NCBI GenBank assembly: GCA_937891085.1 | Contig: CALAEY010000106.1 | Location: 1-25,802 of the forward strand | DNA: 25,802 bases | Direction of reading: 5' to 3' | Origin: an uncultured Prevotellaceae bacterium | GTDB taxonomy: Bacteria > Bacteroidota > Bacteroidia > Bacteroidales > Bacteroidaceae | In this document: one piece after another, positions 14,115 through 21,420 of the stretch | Numbering within the stretch: the stretch's first letter is position 1 | Layout: every line of letters begins with the position of its first letter | Notes under the pieces: generated by a model | Told to the model about the DNA's origin: nothing | Seen by the model: only the letters and a program-made list of their open reading frames with translations | Databases searched by the model: none | Position numbers and translations under genes: made by a program

Positions 14115-15953
14115 CTAAGCTAACGACTGCATGTCGTTCAGACGCTTGTAGTAGCCATTCAGCTGCAGCAGTTCCTCATGCTTGCCACGCTCCACAATCT
14201 TGCCCTCGTGCATCACATAGATCACATCGGCATTGCGGATGGTAGAAAGTCGGTGGGCTATGGCGATGGTAGTGCGGGTTTTCATCAGGCGCTCCAGAGC
14301 CTCCTGCACCAGTCGCTCGCTCTCTGTATCCAGTGCAGAAGTTGCCTCATCCAGAATCAAGATAGGCGGGTTCTTCAAGATGGCACGGGCGATGCTGATG
14401 CGCTGACGCTGACCGCCTGAGAGCTTACCGCCACGATCACCGATGTTGGTGTCATAGCCCTGCTCCGTAGCCATGATGAAGTCGTGTGCATTGGCTATCT
14501 TGGCAGCCTCCTCCACCTGCTCCATCGTAGCCCCCTCCACGCCGAAGGCGATGTTGTTGAAGAATGTATCGTTGAAGAGTATCGCCTCTTGGTTCACGTT
14601 GCCTATCAGTCCGCGGAGGTTGTGTAGCGTCACATCCTTCACATTTATGCCGTCTATCAGAATCTCGCCAGCGCCCGTGTCATGATAGCGTGGCAGCAGG
14701 TCCACCAGTGTCGATTTGCCCGATCCGCTCTGTCCCACCAGAGCGATGGTCTGTCCACGCGGAATCTCCAAGTCGATGTGGCTCAGCACCTCCCGCTGAC
14801 CGTCGTAGCTGAAGCTCACATCCCTGTACACGATGCGGTCTTTCAGTCCCTCCAGATGCTGTGGTTGTGCAGGTTCCTTGATAGGGTTCTCCGCCAGCAG
14901 TATCTTGTCTATACGCTCCATGCTCGCCAGTCCTTTCGGGATGTTGTAGCTCGCCTTGGAGAAGTTCTTCAGTGGCTCTATCACGCTGTAGAGTATTACC
15001 ATGTAGAAGATGAAGGTCGGGGCATCGATGCTCGATTTCTCACCCAGAATGAGGTAGCCGCCAAACCACAGCACGATGACAATGAGCAGGGTGCCCAGGA
15101 ACTCACTCATCGGGTGTGCCAAAGCCTGTCGCACAGCCACCTTGTTGCTGGCACGACGTACGTCATTGGTGATTTTCTTATAGCGGTTCACCATCTTCTC
15201 CTCGGCGATGAAGGCCTTGATGATGCGCAGACCACCCAGCGTCTCTTCCAGTTGCGACATTGAGTCGCTCCACAGGTTCTGCGCATAGAGCGACTGTCGG
15301 CGCAGTTTTTTGCCTATCTTACCCATGATCCAAGCCACACCCGGAAGCACCAAGACCGTGAACAGCGTGAGCTGCCAACTCGTGATGATCAATGCTGCTA
15401 AATAGAAAGTGATGAGGATAGGATTCTTCACAAGCATGTCAAGACTGCTGGTGATGCTGGTCTCTATCTCTGCCACATCGCCGCTCATGCGGGCAATGAT
15501 GTCACCCTTGCGCTCCTCGGAAAAGAAAGCCAATGGCAGGCGCGTCACTTTCTCATAGAGCTTCACGCGGATGTCGCGCACCACGCCTGTGCGCAGAGGC
15601 ACCATAATGGCTGTGGAACCAAAGTAGCACAGCGTCTTCAGCAGCGTCATCACCGCCAAGAACAAGCCGAGGAAGAGCAGCGTGGTAGAAGCCCCATACA
15701 CTTCAATGAGTTGGGTGGTGTAGTAGTAGAAGTTGTTCACCGCCACATCCTTGATGCCCGCGCTGCCCCACTCCATGAACTCGTAGGTCACGTCGGTAGC
15801 TCCCGTCTTGAAGAGGATGTTCAGCATCGGGATGATCAGTGTAAAGGAGAAAATATTAAACACGGCCGAGAGGATGTTGAGCACCACTGCCCAGCACACA
15901 TATTTCTTATAAGGGGCGATGAATCGCCTCAGAAGTGCTATAAAATCTTTCAT
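14115..15953 (-). CDS. MsbA-like ABC exporter (fused permease and ATPase)
   Basis: Half-size exporter of 612 aa: an N-terminal six-helix permease (about 1-330), then an ATPase with Walker A GQSGSGKST (407-415), Q-loop VNQEAILF, signature LSGGQ (511-515), Walker B ILILDE (531-536) and switch His in IAHRLSTI. It would act as a homodimer in the inner membrane. Full-length similarity of layout is to MsbA-type lipid A flippases and related lipid/multidrug exporters; substrate is inferred. The start at 15953 (MKDFIALLRRF) fits the family and lies 28 nt downstream of a TACCTTTG -7 box; the longer open frame to 16097 runs through the promoter. Confidence 0.9.
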   Translation of the reverse strand: MKDFIALLRRFIAPYKKYVCWAVVLNILSAVFNIFSFTLIIPMLNILFKTGATDVTYEFMEWGSAGIKDVAVNNFYYYTTQLIEVYGASTTLLFLGLFLAVMTLLKTLCYFGSTAIMVPLRTGVVRDIRVKLYEKVTRLPLAFFSEERKGDIIARMSGDVAEIETSITSSLDMLVKNPILITFYLAALIITSWQLTLFTVLVLPGVAWIMGKIGKKLRRQSLYAQNLWSDSMSQLEETLGGLRIIKAFIAEEKMVNRYKKITNDVRRASNKVAVRQALAHPMSEFLGTLLIVIVLWFGGYLILGEKSSIDAPTFIFYMVILYSVIEPLKNFSKASYNIPKGLASMERIDKILLAENPIKEPAQPQHLEGLKDRIVYRDVSFSYDGQREVLSHIDLEIPRGQTIALVGQSGSGKSTLVDLLPRYHDTGAGEILIDGINVKDVTLHNLRGLIGNVNQEAILFNDTFFNNIAFGVEGATMEQVEEAAKIANAHDFIMATEQGYDTNIGDRGGKLSGGQRQRISIARAILKNPPILILDEATSALDTESERLVQEALERLMKTRTTIAIAHRLSTIRNADVIYVMHEGKIVERGKHEELLQLNGYYKRLNDMQSLA

Positions 15954-15980
15954 TCCGCTTAGTTGGAGCATTAAACTCTG

Positions 15981-16012
15981 CAAAGGTAATGATATTTTCC
16001 ATTGCTGCCATA
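15981..16012 (-). promoter_or_regulatory. Promoter of the ABC exporter gene
   Basis: TATG (16012-16009), 20-nt spacer, TACCTTTG (15988-15981) on the minus strand. The -33 box is 3 of 4. Confidence 0.6.
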
Positions 16013-16047
16013 AAAAGCCAGGCAAAATGAAAATGCAAGGATGCAAA

Positions 16048-16240
16048 ATGGCAAAATATCTGTTCCTCGACCCTGCCTTCGACCGCCAGAGCATCATCGA
16101 CCGCTTTCACCTGTCGAAGGAGCGCATTGGCAATGCTTTCGCGCAGGGCAGCGACTACGCCTCGCTTTCGACATTCGTCACCCACTGCCGCCTGGAATAT
16201 GCCACTCACCGATTTTCGCAAGCAGCAGGAAAAGAAATAG
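16048..16240 (+). pseudogene. AraC-family HTH gene remnant with internal deletion
   Basis: Translation from 16048 gives MAKYLFLDPAFDRQSIIDRF, then HLSKERIGNAFAQGSDYASL, STFVTHCRLEYA. This is the first helix-turn-helix of a Bacteroidetes AraC-type DNA-binding domain. Right after RLEYA the frame turns to nonsense. In another frame, 16199-16240 reads MPLTDFRKQQEKK and stop, which resembles the end of the same domain (GM-P-T-EFRK). About 35 codons containing the second helix-turn-helix appear to be missing at the join near 16197. Upstream ATGs (16027, 16033) lie in a short repeat. No sensor domain is present. Confidence 0.6.
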
Positions 16241-16575
16241 TCATACACTTCTGTTTCCGCTTTTGTCCTTTAAGAATTGCCATAGTCTTTTTCGGTATTT
16301 CTCATGATCCTCTTGCGAGGCTGTGGCTTCGCTCTGCCTCTCCTCTGCTCCTACTAAGTGTGCACCCTAAAAGCGGACTTACAGCGGAGGAACAACGGAG
16401 GAACAGCGGAGCTACTCTTTCCTAGGTGATGCTCCCTGCTTCTCTCCTGAAGCCGCTGCAAAGATAAGTCGAGTTTCTTTAAATGCCACCACTTTTCCCC
16501 TACTTTACATTCACTTTTTCCCCCAGTTTTTTCATGTCACCCTTTGCGATGTCCCGCTTCACACTCAGGCAGGCT
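16241..16575. other. Non-coding stretch with short GC-rich direct repeats
   Basis: No supported gene. 16385-16412 holds CGGAGGAACA-type direct repeats (two and a half copies), preceded by a pyrimidine-rich run. A perfect minus-strand -7 box (TATCTTTG, 16466-16459) has no good -33 box and no gene close downstream. Confidence 0.5.
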
Positions 16576-16765
16576 GGTTAATCGGTTACATGGTTACATG
16601 GTTACATTCCATTGTTGTCACTTGTCACGATGCAGGTATGTTTTTATGCCTTATATATATTATAATATATATATTATAATATATATAAGAATAGAAATAC
16701 TTACACTCTGAATACTCAACGTGACACTATGAAATGTAACCGTGTAACCATGTAACCGTGTAACC
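16576..16765. repeat. Large inverted repeat with octamer arrays as arms
   Basis: The left arm has three exact GGTTACAT units (16584-16607) plus a degenerate one, followed by CATTGTTGTCAC. The right arm has GTGACACTATGAAATG followed by four ATGTAACC/GTGTAACC units (16734-16765). The arms are imperfect complements over about 45 nt and flank a central palindrome. It begins 8 nt after the stop of the leftward kinase gene, so it could also end that transcript. Confidence 0.8.
16650..16689. repeat. Perfect 40-bp AT palindrome
   Basis: Every position from 16650 to 16669 pairs with 16689 to 16670. The sequence is CTTATATATATTATAATATA followed by its exact reverse complement, with no loop. Only the outermost pair is C-G. 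Confidence 0.95.
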
Positions 16766-16773
16766 CGATCCTC

Positions 16774-17505
16774 TCAGTATTTCCCTTCCTGCTTCTGGCG
16801 ATAGTCGGTGATGAGCTGGTAACAGAGGTCGGGACTGAAGCCACGGGCAGCGGCATAGGCCTCGGCAAGCCAGCGGTGCATCTCTGGCGTGGCAGGCAGT
16901 CGGTCGAAGTTCTTACAGCCCATCTGCACAGAGACAGGGCCATGGTACATGCGGTTGAGATCTACCACCTCCAGCTTCACCTCCCCACCTTCCTGACGGA
17001 AGAGGATGTTGCCACGGCTGTAGTCCTTCAGCGCATAGCCATGCTCATGCAGCGTGGCTGTGAGCTTGCCCACCTCACGCACCACCTGCTCGGCATAGGG
17101 GAACTGCTGCAGGAGCAGGTCTTTCCAGGTATAAGGACAGGCAGAAAGCTCGGTGATGAGGTAGCTGTCGGCAAAGAGCCAGCCAGCACGTTCCTCTACA
17201 TAGCCGACGGGCAGCGGATTTCCCACGCCAATCTCCAGAAGAGCCAGTCCGTTGTGATAGGCCCGCTCTGCCTTCGAAGGGCGCAGATGGCCATACACTA
17301 AGCGATTGATAAAATGCGGGCGACAGAACGACTTTACCACATAGTCCTTGCCATCGTAGGTCATACGTCGAAGCTCGTTGCGCCCCTTATAGATCACCAC
17401 ACCCTCCCCCTGCTTGAAGCGGAAAGGCACGGAGTCTATGAACACCTTCAGTTCGGGGTGCTGTGGGTGAACCTCTATCTTATGATGCTGCATGCGGTCG
17501 GCCAT
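16774..17505 (-). CDS. Lipopolysaccharide (Kdo/InaA-type) kinase-like protein
   Basis: Small eukaryotic-like kinase fold. The ATP lysine is probably Lys58 (DYVVKSF). The catalytic loop HEHGYALKDYSRGNILF gives Asp161 and Asn166, and VVDLNRM gives the metal-binding Asp182. This arrangement matches the InaA/KdkA/WaaP group that phosphorylates Kdo or heptose in the LPS core. Length 243 aa is typical. The gene follows the glycosyltransferase by 6 nt, so the two are almost surely co-expressed and probably act on the same surface glycolipid. Confidence 0.8.
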   Translation of the reverse strand: MADRMQHHKIEVHPQHPELKVFIDSVPFRFKQGEGVVIYKGRNELRRMTYDGKDYVVKSFCRPHFINRLVYGHLRPSKAERAYHNGLALLEIGVGNPLPVGYVEERAGWLFADSYLITELSACPYTWKDLLLQQFPYAEQVVREVGKLTATLHEHGYALKDYSRGNILFRQEGGEVKLEVVDLNRMYHGPVSVQMGCKNFDRLPATPEMHRWLAEAYAAARGFSPDLCYQLITDYRQKQEGKY

Positions 17506-17511
17506 GGTAAC

Positions 17512-18228
17512 TCAGATCTTGTCAAGTCCCTTGGTGAACTTGAGCCAGTAATACTTCAGCGGATTCTTATACTTCAGTTGCTTCCACGGGCGACTGCTGT
17601 GCGGATGGTGCAGCACGGGCAGACAAGTAAACAGATAGTTGGAGAACCCATGACTGAGCGCCTCATGCGAGATGGTGACATCAAACCAGTTCTTCTCCGG
17701 ATTCAGCTCCTGGAAACTGAACGCCCGCAGGAAATCGAGCGTGAGCAGTGAGCAGCAGAAACTGCAGTGCTTGCAGGTCTTCAGCACCTGATTCTCCTGT
17801 CCGCGGGCATGCTCGTAGGGATAGTTGATCACGCCAGCCTCATCCACCGTGACAGCAGCGGCAATGCCGCAATGCTCCTGCTCCAGAGCCCCGTCGAACA
17901 GTCGCTGCAGCGTGTCTTTCTGCACCACCACATCGCTCTCTACGATAAGCAAGCCAGCCTCCTCAGCGATGGCACGTGCCTGCGAGGTCTGGAGCGTCAG
18001 CAGGTAGTTGGGCGACGGATGGGTGGTCAGATCTGAGAGGTTGACCAGCGTGAAACCATACTTCTCTGCCGCCTCTGCCAGACGTGCCGTATTCTCAGGC
18101 GTGGAGAAGTCGTTATAAATAAAATAGGTAAAAGGCACACTCAGTGCTGAGCCTGCCACCGCCTCTATCGTCTGCAAGGTGAGGTCGATAGAGTCTTTGA
18201 CCGGTGTGATGATGTGTAGTTTCTTCAT
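17512..18228 (-). CDS. Family 2 glycosyltransferase
   Basis: 238-residue GT-A enzyme: KKLHIITPVKDSIDLTLQTI start, FIYNDFSTPENTARLAE (nucleotide site), then LLIVESDVVVQKDTLQRLF, where ESD stands at the metal/nucleotide-sugar DXD position. There are no membrane helices, so it would be cytosolic or peripheral. The ATG at 18228 is preceded by a -7 box that lies between it and the purN stop. Paired with the downstream InaA-like kinase, it suggests LPS core or other envelope glycan modification. Donor sugar unknown. Confidence 0.85.
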   Translation of the reverse strand: MKKLHIITPVKDSIDLTLQTIEAVAGSALSVPFTYFIYNDFSTPENTARLAEAAEKYGFTLVNLSDLTTHPSPNYLLTLQTSQARAIAEEAGLLIVESDVVVQKDTLQRLFDGALEQEHCGIAAAVTVDEAGVINYPYEHARGQENQVLKTCKHCSFCCSLLTLDFLRAFSFQELNPEKNWFDVTISHEALSHGFSNYLFTCLPVLHHPHSSRPWKQLKYKNPLKYYWLKFTKGLDKI

Positions 18229-18235
18229 TGCCCTG

Positions 18236-18267
18236 CAAAGATAGCGCAAATCTCGCTATTCTCCAAG
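18236..18267 (-). promoter_or_regulatory. Promoter of the glycosyltransferase-kinase pair
   Basis: CTTG (18267-18264), 20-nt spacer, TATCTTTG (18243-18236) on the minus strand. The -33 box lies inside the 3' end of purN. Confidence 0.6.
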
Positions 18268-18828
18268 CACCAGCTGCTCTATCACCTTAGGATAGTACTC
18301 ATATTCCAGTGCATGCACCCTGTTGGCCAAGGTGACGAACGTATCATCGGGCTTCACCTCACAGCGATACTGCGCGATGATCTGCCCCTCATCATAGTGC
18401 TCATTGGTATAGTGAATGGTGATGCCGCTCTCCTTCTCGCCAGAAGCCAGCACCGCCTGATGCACCTTGTCGCCATACATCCCCTTACCGCCGAACTTAG
18501 GCAGCAGCGACGGGTGTATATTCACCATCTTGCCCGGGAAAGCCTGCAAGATCACGTCGGGAATACGCGCCAAGAAACCCGCCAGCACGATGAAGTCTAT
18601 CTGCTCCTGACGGAGCAATGCCAGCAAGGTCTGCCCCTCCTGCCAAAACTCCTTGGAGAAATATACACACTTCACGCCCAACTTTCTGGAACGCTCCAAC
18701 ACAAATGCCTTCTGAACGTTGGTCAGTACCAGCTTCATACAGATGTTCTTTTTTTCACTGAAATGCTGGATGATGTTCTCTGCATTTGTTCCACTGCCAG
18801 ATGCTAAAATTGCTAAATTTTTTGTCAT
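18256..18828 (-). CDS. purN: Phosphoribosylglycinamide formyltransferase
   Basis: Transfers a formyl group from 10-formyl-THF to GAR in purine synthesis. LAILASGSGTNAENI forms the phosphate-binding start; VNIHPSLLPKFGGKGMYG carries the catalytic Asn/His and GITIHYTNEHYDEGQII the catalytic Asp. Length 190 aa is typical. The start at 18828 (MTKNLAIL) is supported by the family N-terminus and by a promoter box 20 nt upstream; an ATG at 18879 overlaps the promoter. It is divergent from acpP. Confidence 0.94.
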   Translation of the reverse strand: MTKNLAILASGSGTNAENIIQHFSEKKNICMKLVLTNVQKAFVLERSRKLGVKCVYFSKEFWQEGQTLLALLRQEQIDFIVLAGFLARIPDVILQAFPGKMVNIHPSLLPKFGGKGMYGDKVHQAVLASGEKESGITIHYTNEHYDEGQIIAQYRCEVKPDDTFVTLANRVHALEYEYYPKVIEQLVLGE

Positions 18829-18847
18829 AATATGCCTATTTCTTGCA

Positions 18848-18880
18848 CAAATGTAAGAAATTTGTGCCACGAAATGCAAT
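18848..18880 (-). promoter_or_regulatory. Probable promoter of purN
   Basis: ATTG (18880-18877), 21-nt spacer, TACATTTG (18855-18848) on the minus strand. The -33 box is 3 of 4. Confidence 0.55.
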
Positions 18881-18894
18881 AAATTATTAAAAAA

Positions 18895-18926
18895 TTTGCT
18901 AAGTAGAATAAATATTTATTCCTTTG
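18895..18926 (+). promoter_or_regulatory. Promoter of acpP-fabF-rnc
   Basis: TTTG (18895-18898), 20-nt spacer, TTCCTTTG (18919-18926; one mismatch to TAnnTTTG). The acpP ATG follows 50 nt later. Confidence 0.65.
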
Positions 18927-18976
18927 CATCCGCAAAATGTAGAAATAAATTAATCATTAACTAAAAACTAGAAGTT

Positions 18977-19213
18977 ATGGCTGCAGAAATTGAAGCAAAA
19001 GTTAAGGCTATTATCGTAGATAAATTAGGTGTAGAAGAAAGCGAAGTTACTCCAGAGGCAAGTTTCACCAACGATCTGGGTGCAGATTCACTGGATACAG
19101 TTGAGTTGATTATGGAGTTTGAGAAGCAGTTTGGTATCACTATCCCAGACGATCAGGCTGAGAAGATCGCTACCGTTGCTGACGCTATCGCTTATATCGA
19201 AAACGCAAACTAA
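18977..19213 (+). CDS. acpP: Acyl carrier protein
   Basis: Carries fatty acyl chains on a phosphopantetheine arm attached to Ser38 in the invariant LGADSLDTVEL. The acidic four-helix protein of 78 aa is complete, ending TVADAIAYIENAN. It is the first gene of a rightward acpP-fabF-rnc group, 27 nt before fabF, as is common in bacteria where the carrier and the condensing enzyme are co-expressed. Confidence 0.98.
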   Translation: MAAEIEAKVKAIIVDKLGVEESEVTPEASFTNDLGADSLDTVELIMEFEKQFGITIPDDQAEKIATVADAIAYIENAN

Positions 19214-19240
19214 TATTTTAATTCATACATAGTTTCCCCT

Positions 19241-20503
19241 ATGGAATTAAAGAGAGTAGTGGTAACAGGTCTTGGAGCCATTACCCCGCTCGGTAACACC
19301 GTTTCGGAATTCTGGGACGGACTGATGCAGGGTAAGAGCGGCGCAGGACCTATTACTTATTTTGATACAACCCTTTTCAAGACTCACTTTGCGTGCGAGG
19401 TGAAAGGTTTTGATGTCAATCAGTACTTAGACCGCAAGGAAGCCCGCAAGATGGATCTTTACACCCAGTATGCCGTGGCAGTAGCCAAGCAGGCTGTGGA
19501 AGACTCCAGTCTTGATCTGGAAAAAGAAGACCTAAACCGTATTGGTGTCATATTTGGCTCAGGCATTGGCGGTATTCACGCTTTCGAGGCAGAGATAGGC
19601 TACTACTATCAGCACTTGGAGCAGGGACCTAAGTTCAATCCGTTCTTTATCCCTAAAATGATTTCCGACATAGCCGCAGGCCAGATATCCATCATCTTTG
19701 GTTTTCATGGGCCTAATTATTCTGTGGCTTCTGCATGTGCCACTTCCTCTAACGCCATCGCCGATGCCTTCAACCTCATCAGGTTGGACAAGGCTAATAT
19801 CATCGTCACCGGTGGTGCAGAGGCAGCTATCTCTGCCGGCGGTGTGGGAGGTTTCAACGCCATGCACGCCATCTCTACCCGCAACGACTCTCCTGAAACT
19901 GCCTCACGCCCCTTCAGTGCCAGCCGCGATGGTTTCGTGATGGGCGAGGGTTCTGGTTGCTTGATCCTGGAAGAGCTGGAGCACGCCAAGGCTCGCGGTG
20001 CCAAGATCTACGCTGAGGTCATCGGCGAGGGTATGTCGGCAGATGCTTATCACCTCACTGCTTCACATCCTGAAGGACTGGGAGCTAAGCTGGTGATGCA
20101 GAATGCTATCGAGGATGCTGGTATCAAACCAGAAGATGTGGACTATATCAACGTTCACGGCACATCTACCCCAGTGGGTGACATCTCTGAAGTGAGAGCC
20201 ATCAAGGAAGTGTTTGGTGAACATGCCTACAAGTTGAACATCAGTTCTACCAAGTCCATGACCGGACACATGCTGGGTGCAGCCGGTGCAGCAGAGGCCA
20301 TTGCCTGTATCATGGCTATCCAGAACGGCGTGGTGCCTCCAACCATCAACCATGAGGAAGATGACAAGGACGAGAACATCGATTACAACTTGAACTTTAC
20401 GTTCAACAAACCTCAGAAGAGAGACATCAACGTGGCTCTGTCAAACACCTTCGGTTTCGGCGGCCACAATGCCTGCCTGCTCTTCAGGAAGTACGCTGAG
20501 TAA
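19241..20503 (+). CDS. fabF: Beta-ketoacyl-ACP synthase II
   Basis: Elongating condensing enzyme of type II fatty acid synthesis. The active-site triad is Cys166 (SVASACATSS), His306 (NVHGTSTP) and His343 (MTGHMLGAAG). The Cys-His-His layout and 420-aa length fit FabF. The N-terminus KRVVVTGLGAITPLG and the C-terminal SNTFGFGGHNA are diagnostic. It lies 27 nt after acpP and 5 nt before the rnc start, indicating tight co-translation. Confidence 0.97.
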   Translation: MELKRVVVTGLGAITPLGNTVSEFWDGLMQGKSGAGPITYFDTTLFKTHFACEVKGFDVNQYLDRKEARKMDLYTQYAVAVAKQAVEDSSLDLEKEDLNRIGVIFGSGIGGIHAFEAEIGYYYQHLEQGPKFNPFFIPKMISDIAAGQISIIFGFHGPNYSVASACATSSNAIADAFNLIRLDKANIIVTGGAEAAISAGGVGGFNAMHAISTRNDSPETASRPFSASRDGFVMGEGSGCLILEELEHAKARGAKIYAEVIGEGMSADAYHLTASHPEGLGAKLVMQNAIEDAGIKPEDVDYINVHGTSTPVGDISEVRAIKEVFGEHAYKLNISSTKSMTGHMLGAAGAAEAIACIMAIQNGVVPPTINHEEDDKDENIDYNLNFTFNKPQKRDINVALSNTFGFGGHNACLLFRKYAE

Positions 20504-20508
20504 TCGTC

Positions 20509-21420
20509 GTGTTTCAGTTATTATATGATAAGATAAGGCTCCTTTTCGTCAAGGATAAGGAGTCTTATCTTCTTTTTTATCGCCTGCTGGGATTCTATCC
20601 ACGACGAATGAGCTACTACAAGGTAGCCCTGCGACACAAGTCGTACCACAACCGTAAGGGCATCACGCTCAACAATGAGCGCATGGAGTTTCTGGGTGAT
20701 GCCGTGCTTGATGCCATCGTGGCAGACATCGTCTTCAGGCACTTCAAGAAGCAACACGAGGGCAAGCTCACCAACATACGCTCGAGAATCGTGCAACGCG
20801 ATACACTGGGCAAATTGGCCGAGAAAATAGGCATCCCAGAGCTGCTGCAGAAATCTTCACAACCCATCCTCACGCACAATAAGTTCATCTACGGCAATGC
20901 CTTCGAGGCACTGATGGGTGCTATCTATCTGGACAGAGGGTACGAGCAGTGCATGACGTTCTTCAAGGAGCGCATCATGGATAAGTACATCGACTTAGAG
21001 AAAGTGTTCCACCAAGAGCTCAACTTCAAGTCGCACTTGCTGGAATGGGGACAGAAATACAAGATACCTATTGAGTTCCGCTTGGTGAACCAAACACCCG
21101 TCAATAACTCCAGTGACATCACCTTCGAGAGTGAAGTACTGGCAGGTGGCATCAGCAGCGGCAAGGGCTCAGGATACACGAAGAAAGAGTCGGAACAGAA
21201 AGCTGCCAAGGAAGCCTTGACACGCATACGCAACAACAAAGAATTCAAGCAAATGCTGCTGAGCTTGAACACAGAAACTACGGAAGAAACGCAGGAAACT
21301 CCTAAGACAGAGACCCCAGAAACAGAAACCCCTAAACCTGAGCCTCTGCAGCCGGATGCTCCAGCGCAGGAAACTCCAGTGCCAGAGACTACTCAAGAAT
21401 CAACCGAAGCAGACGCCTAA
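20509..21420 (+). CDS. rnc: Ribonuclease III with acidic C-terminal tail
   Basis: Cuts double-stranded RNA in rRNA and mRNA processing. The signature NERMEFLGDAVLD (56-68) has Glu60 and Asp64; NAFEALMGAIYLD has Glu133. The dsRNA-binding domain lies at about 172-243 (HLLEWGQKY to KKESEQKAAKEAL). Residues about 255-303 form a Thr/Glu/Pro-rich acidic tail with TETP and QETP repeats, not part of the usual enzyme. The GTG start at 20509, 5 nt after fabF, is favoured because family similarity reaches back to DKIRLLF. The last 21 bp overlap the end of convergent pfkA. Confidence 0.95.
   Translation: MFQLLYDKIRLLFVKDKESYLLFYRLLGFYPRRMSYYKVALRHKSYHNRKGITLNNERMEFLGDAVLDAIVADIVFRHFKKQHEGKLTNIRSRIVQRDTLGKLAEKIGIPELLQKSSQPILTHNKFIYGNAFEALMGAIYLDRGYEQCMTFFKERIMDKYIDLEKVFHQELNFKSHLLEWGQKYKIPIEFRLVNQTPVNNSSDITFESEVLAGGISSGKGSGYTKKESEQKAAKEALTRIRNNKEFKQMLLSLNTETTEETQETPKTETPETETPKPEPLQPDAPAQETPVPETTQESTEADA

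Noticed and set aside
15954..16097. N-terminal extension of the ABC exporter
   Set aside because: The 48 extra residues cross the -7 box and are unlike any exporter N-terminus.
15907..16248. 113-codon open frame on the minus strand
   Set aside because: Antisense to the AraC HTH remnant and overlapping the exporter start and promoter.
16459..16466. Minus-strand TATCTTTG as a promoter
   Set aside because: No matching -33 box at 19-21 nt and no gene start within a reasonable distance downstream.
16576..16765. CRISPR-like array
   Set aside because: The octamers are directly adjacent without spacers, and the two groups are in opposite orientation.
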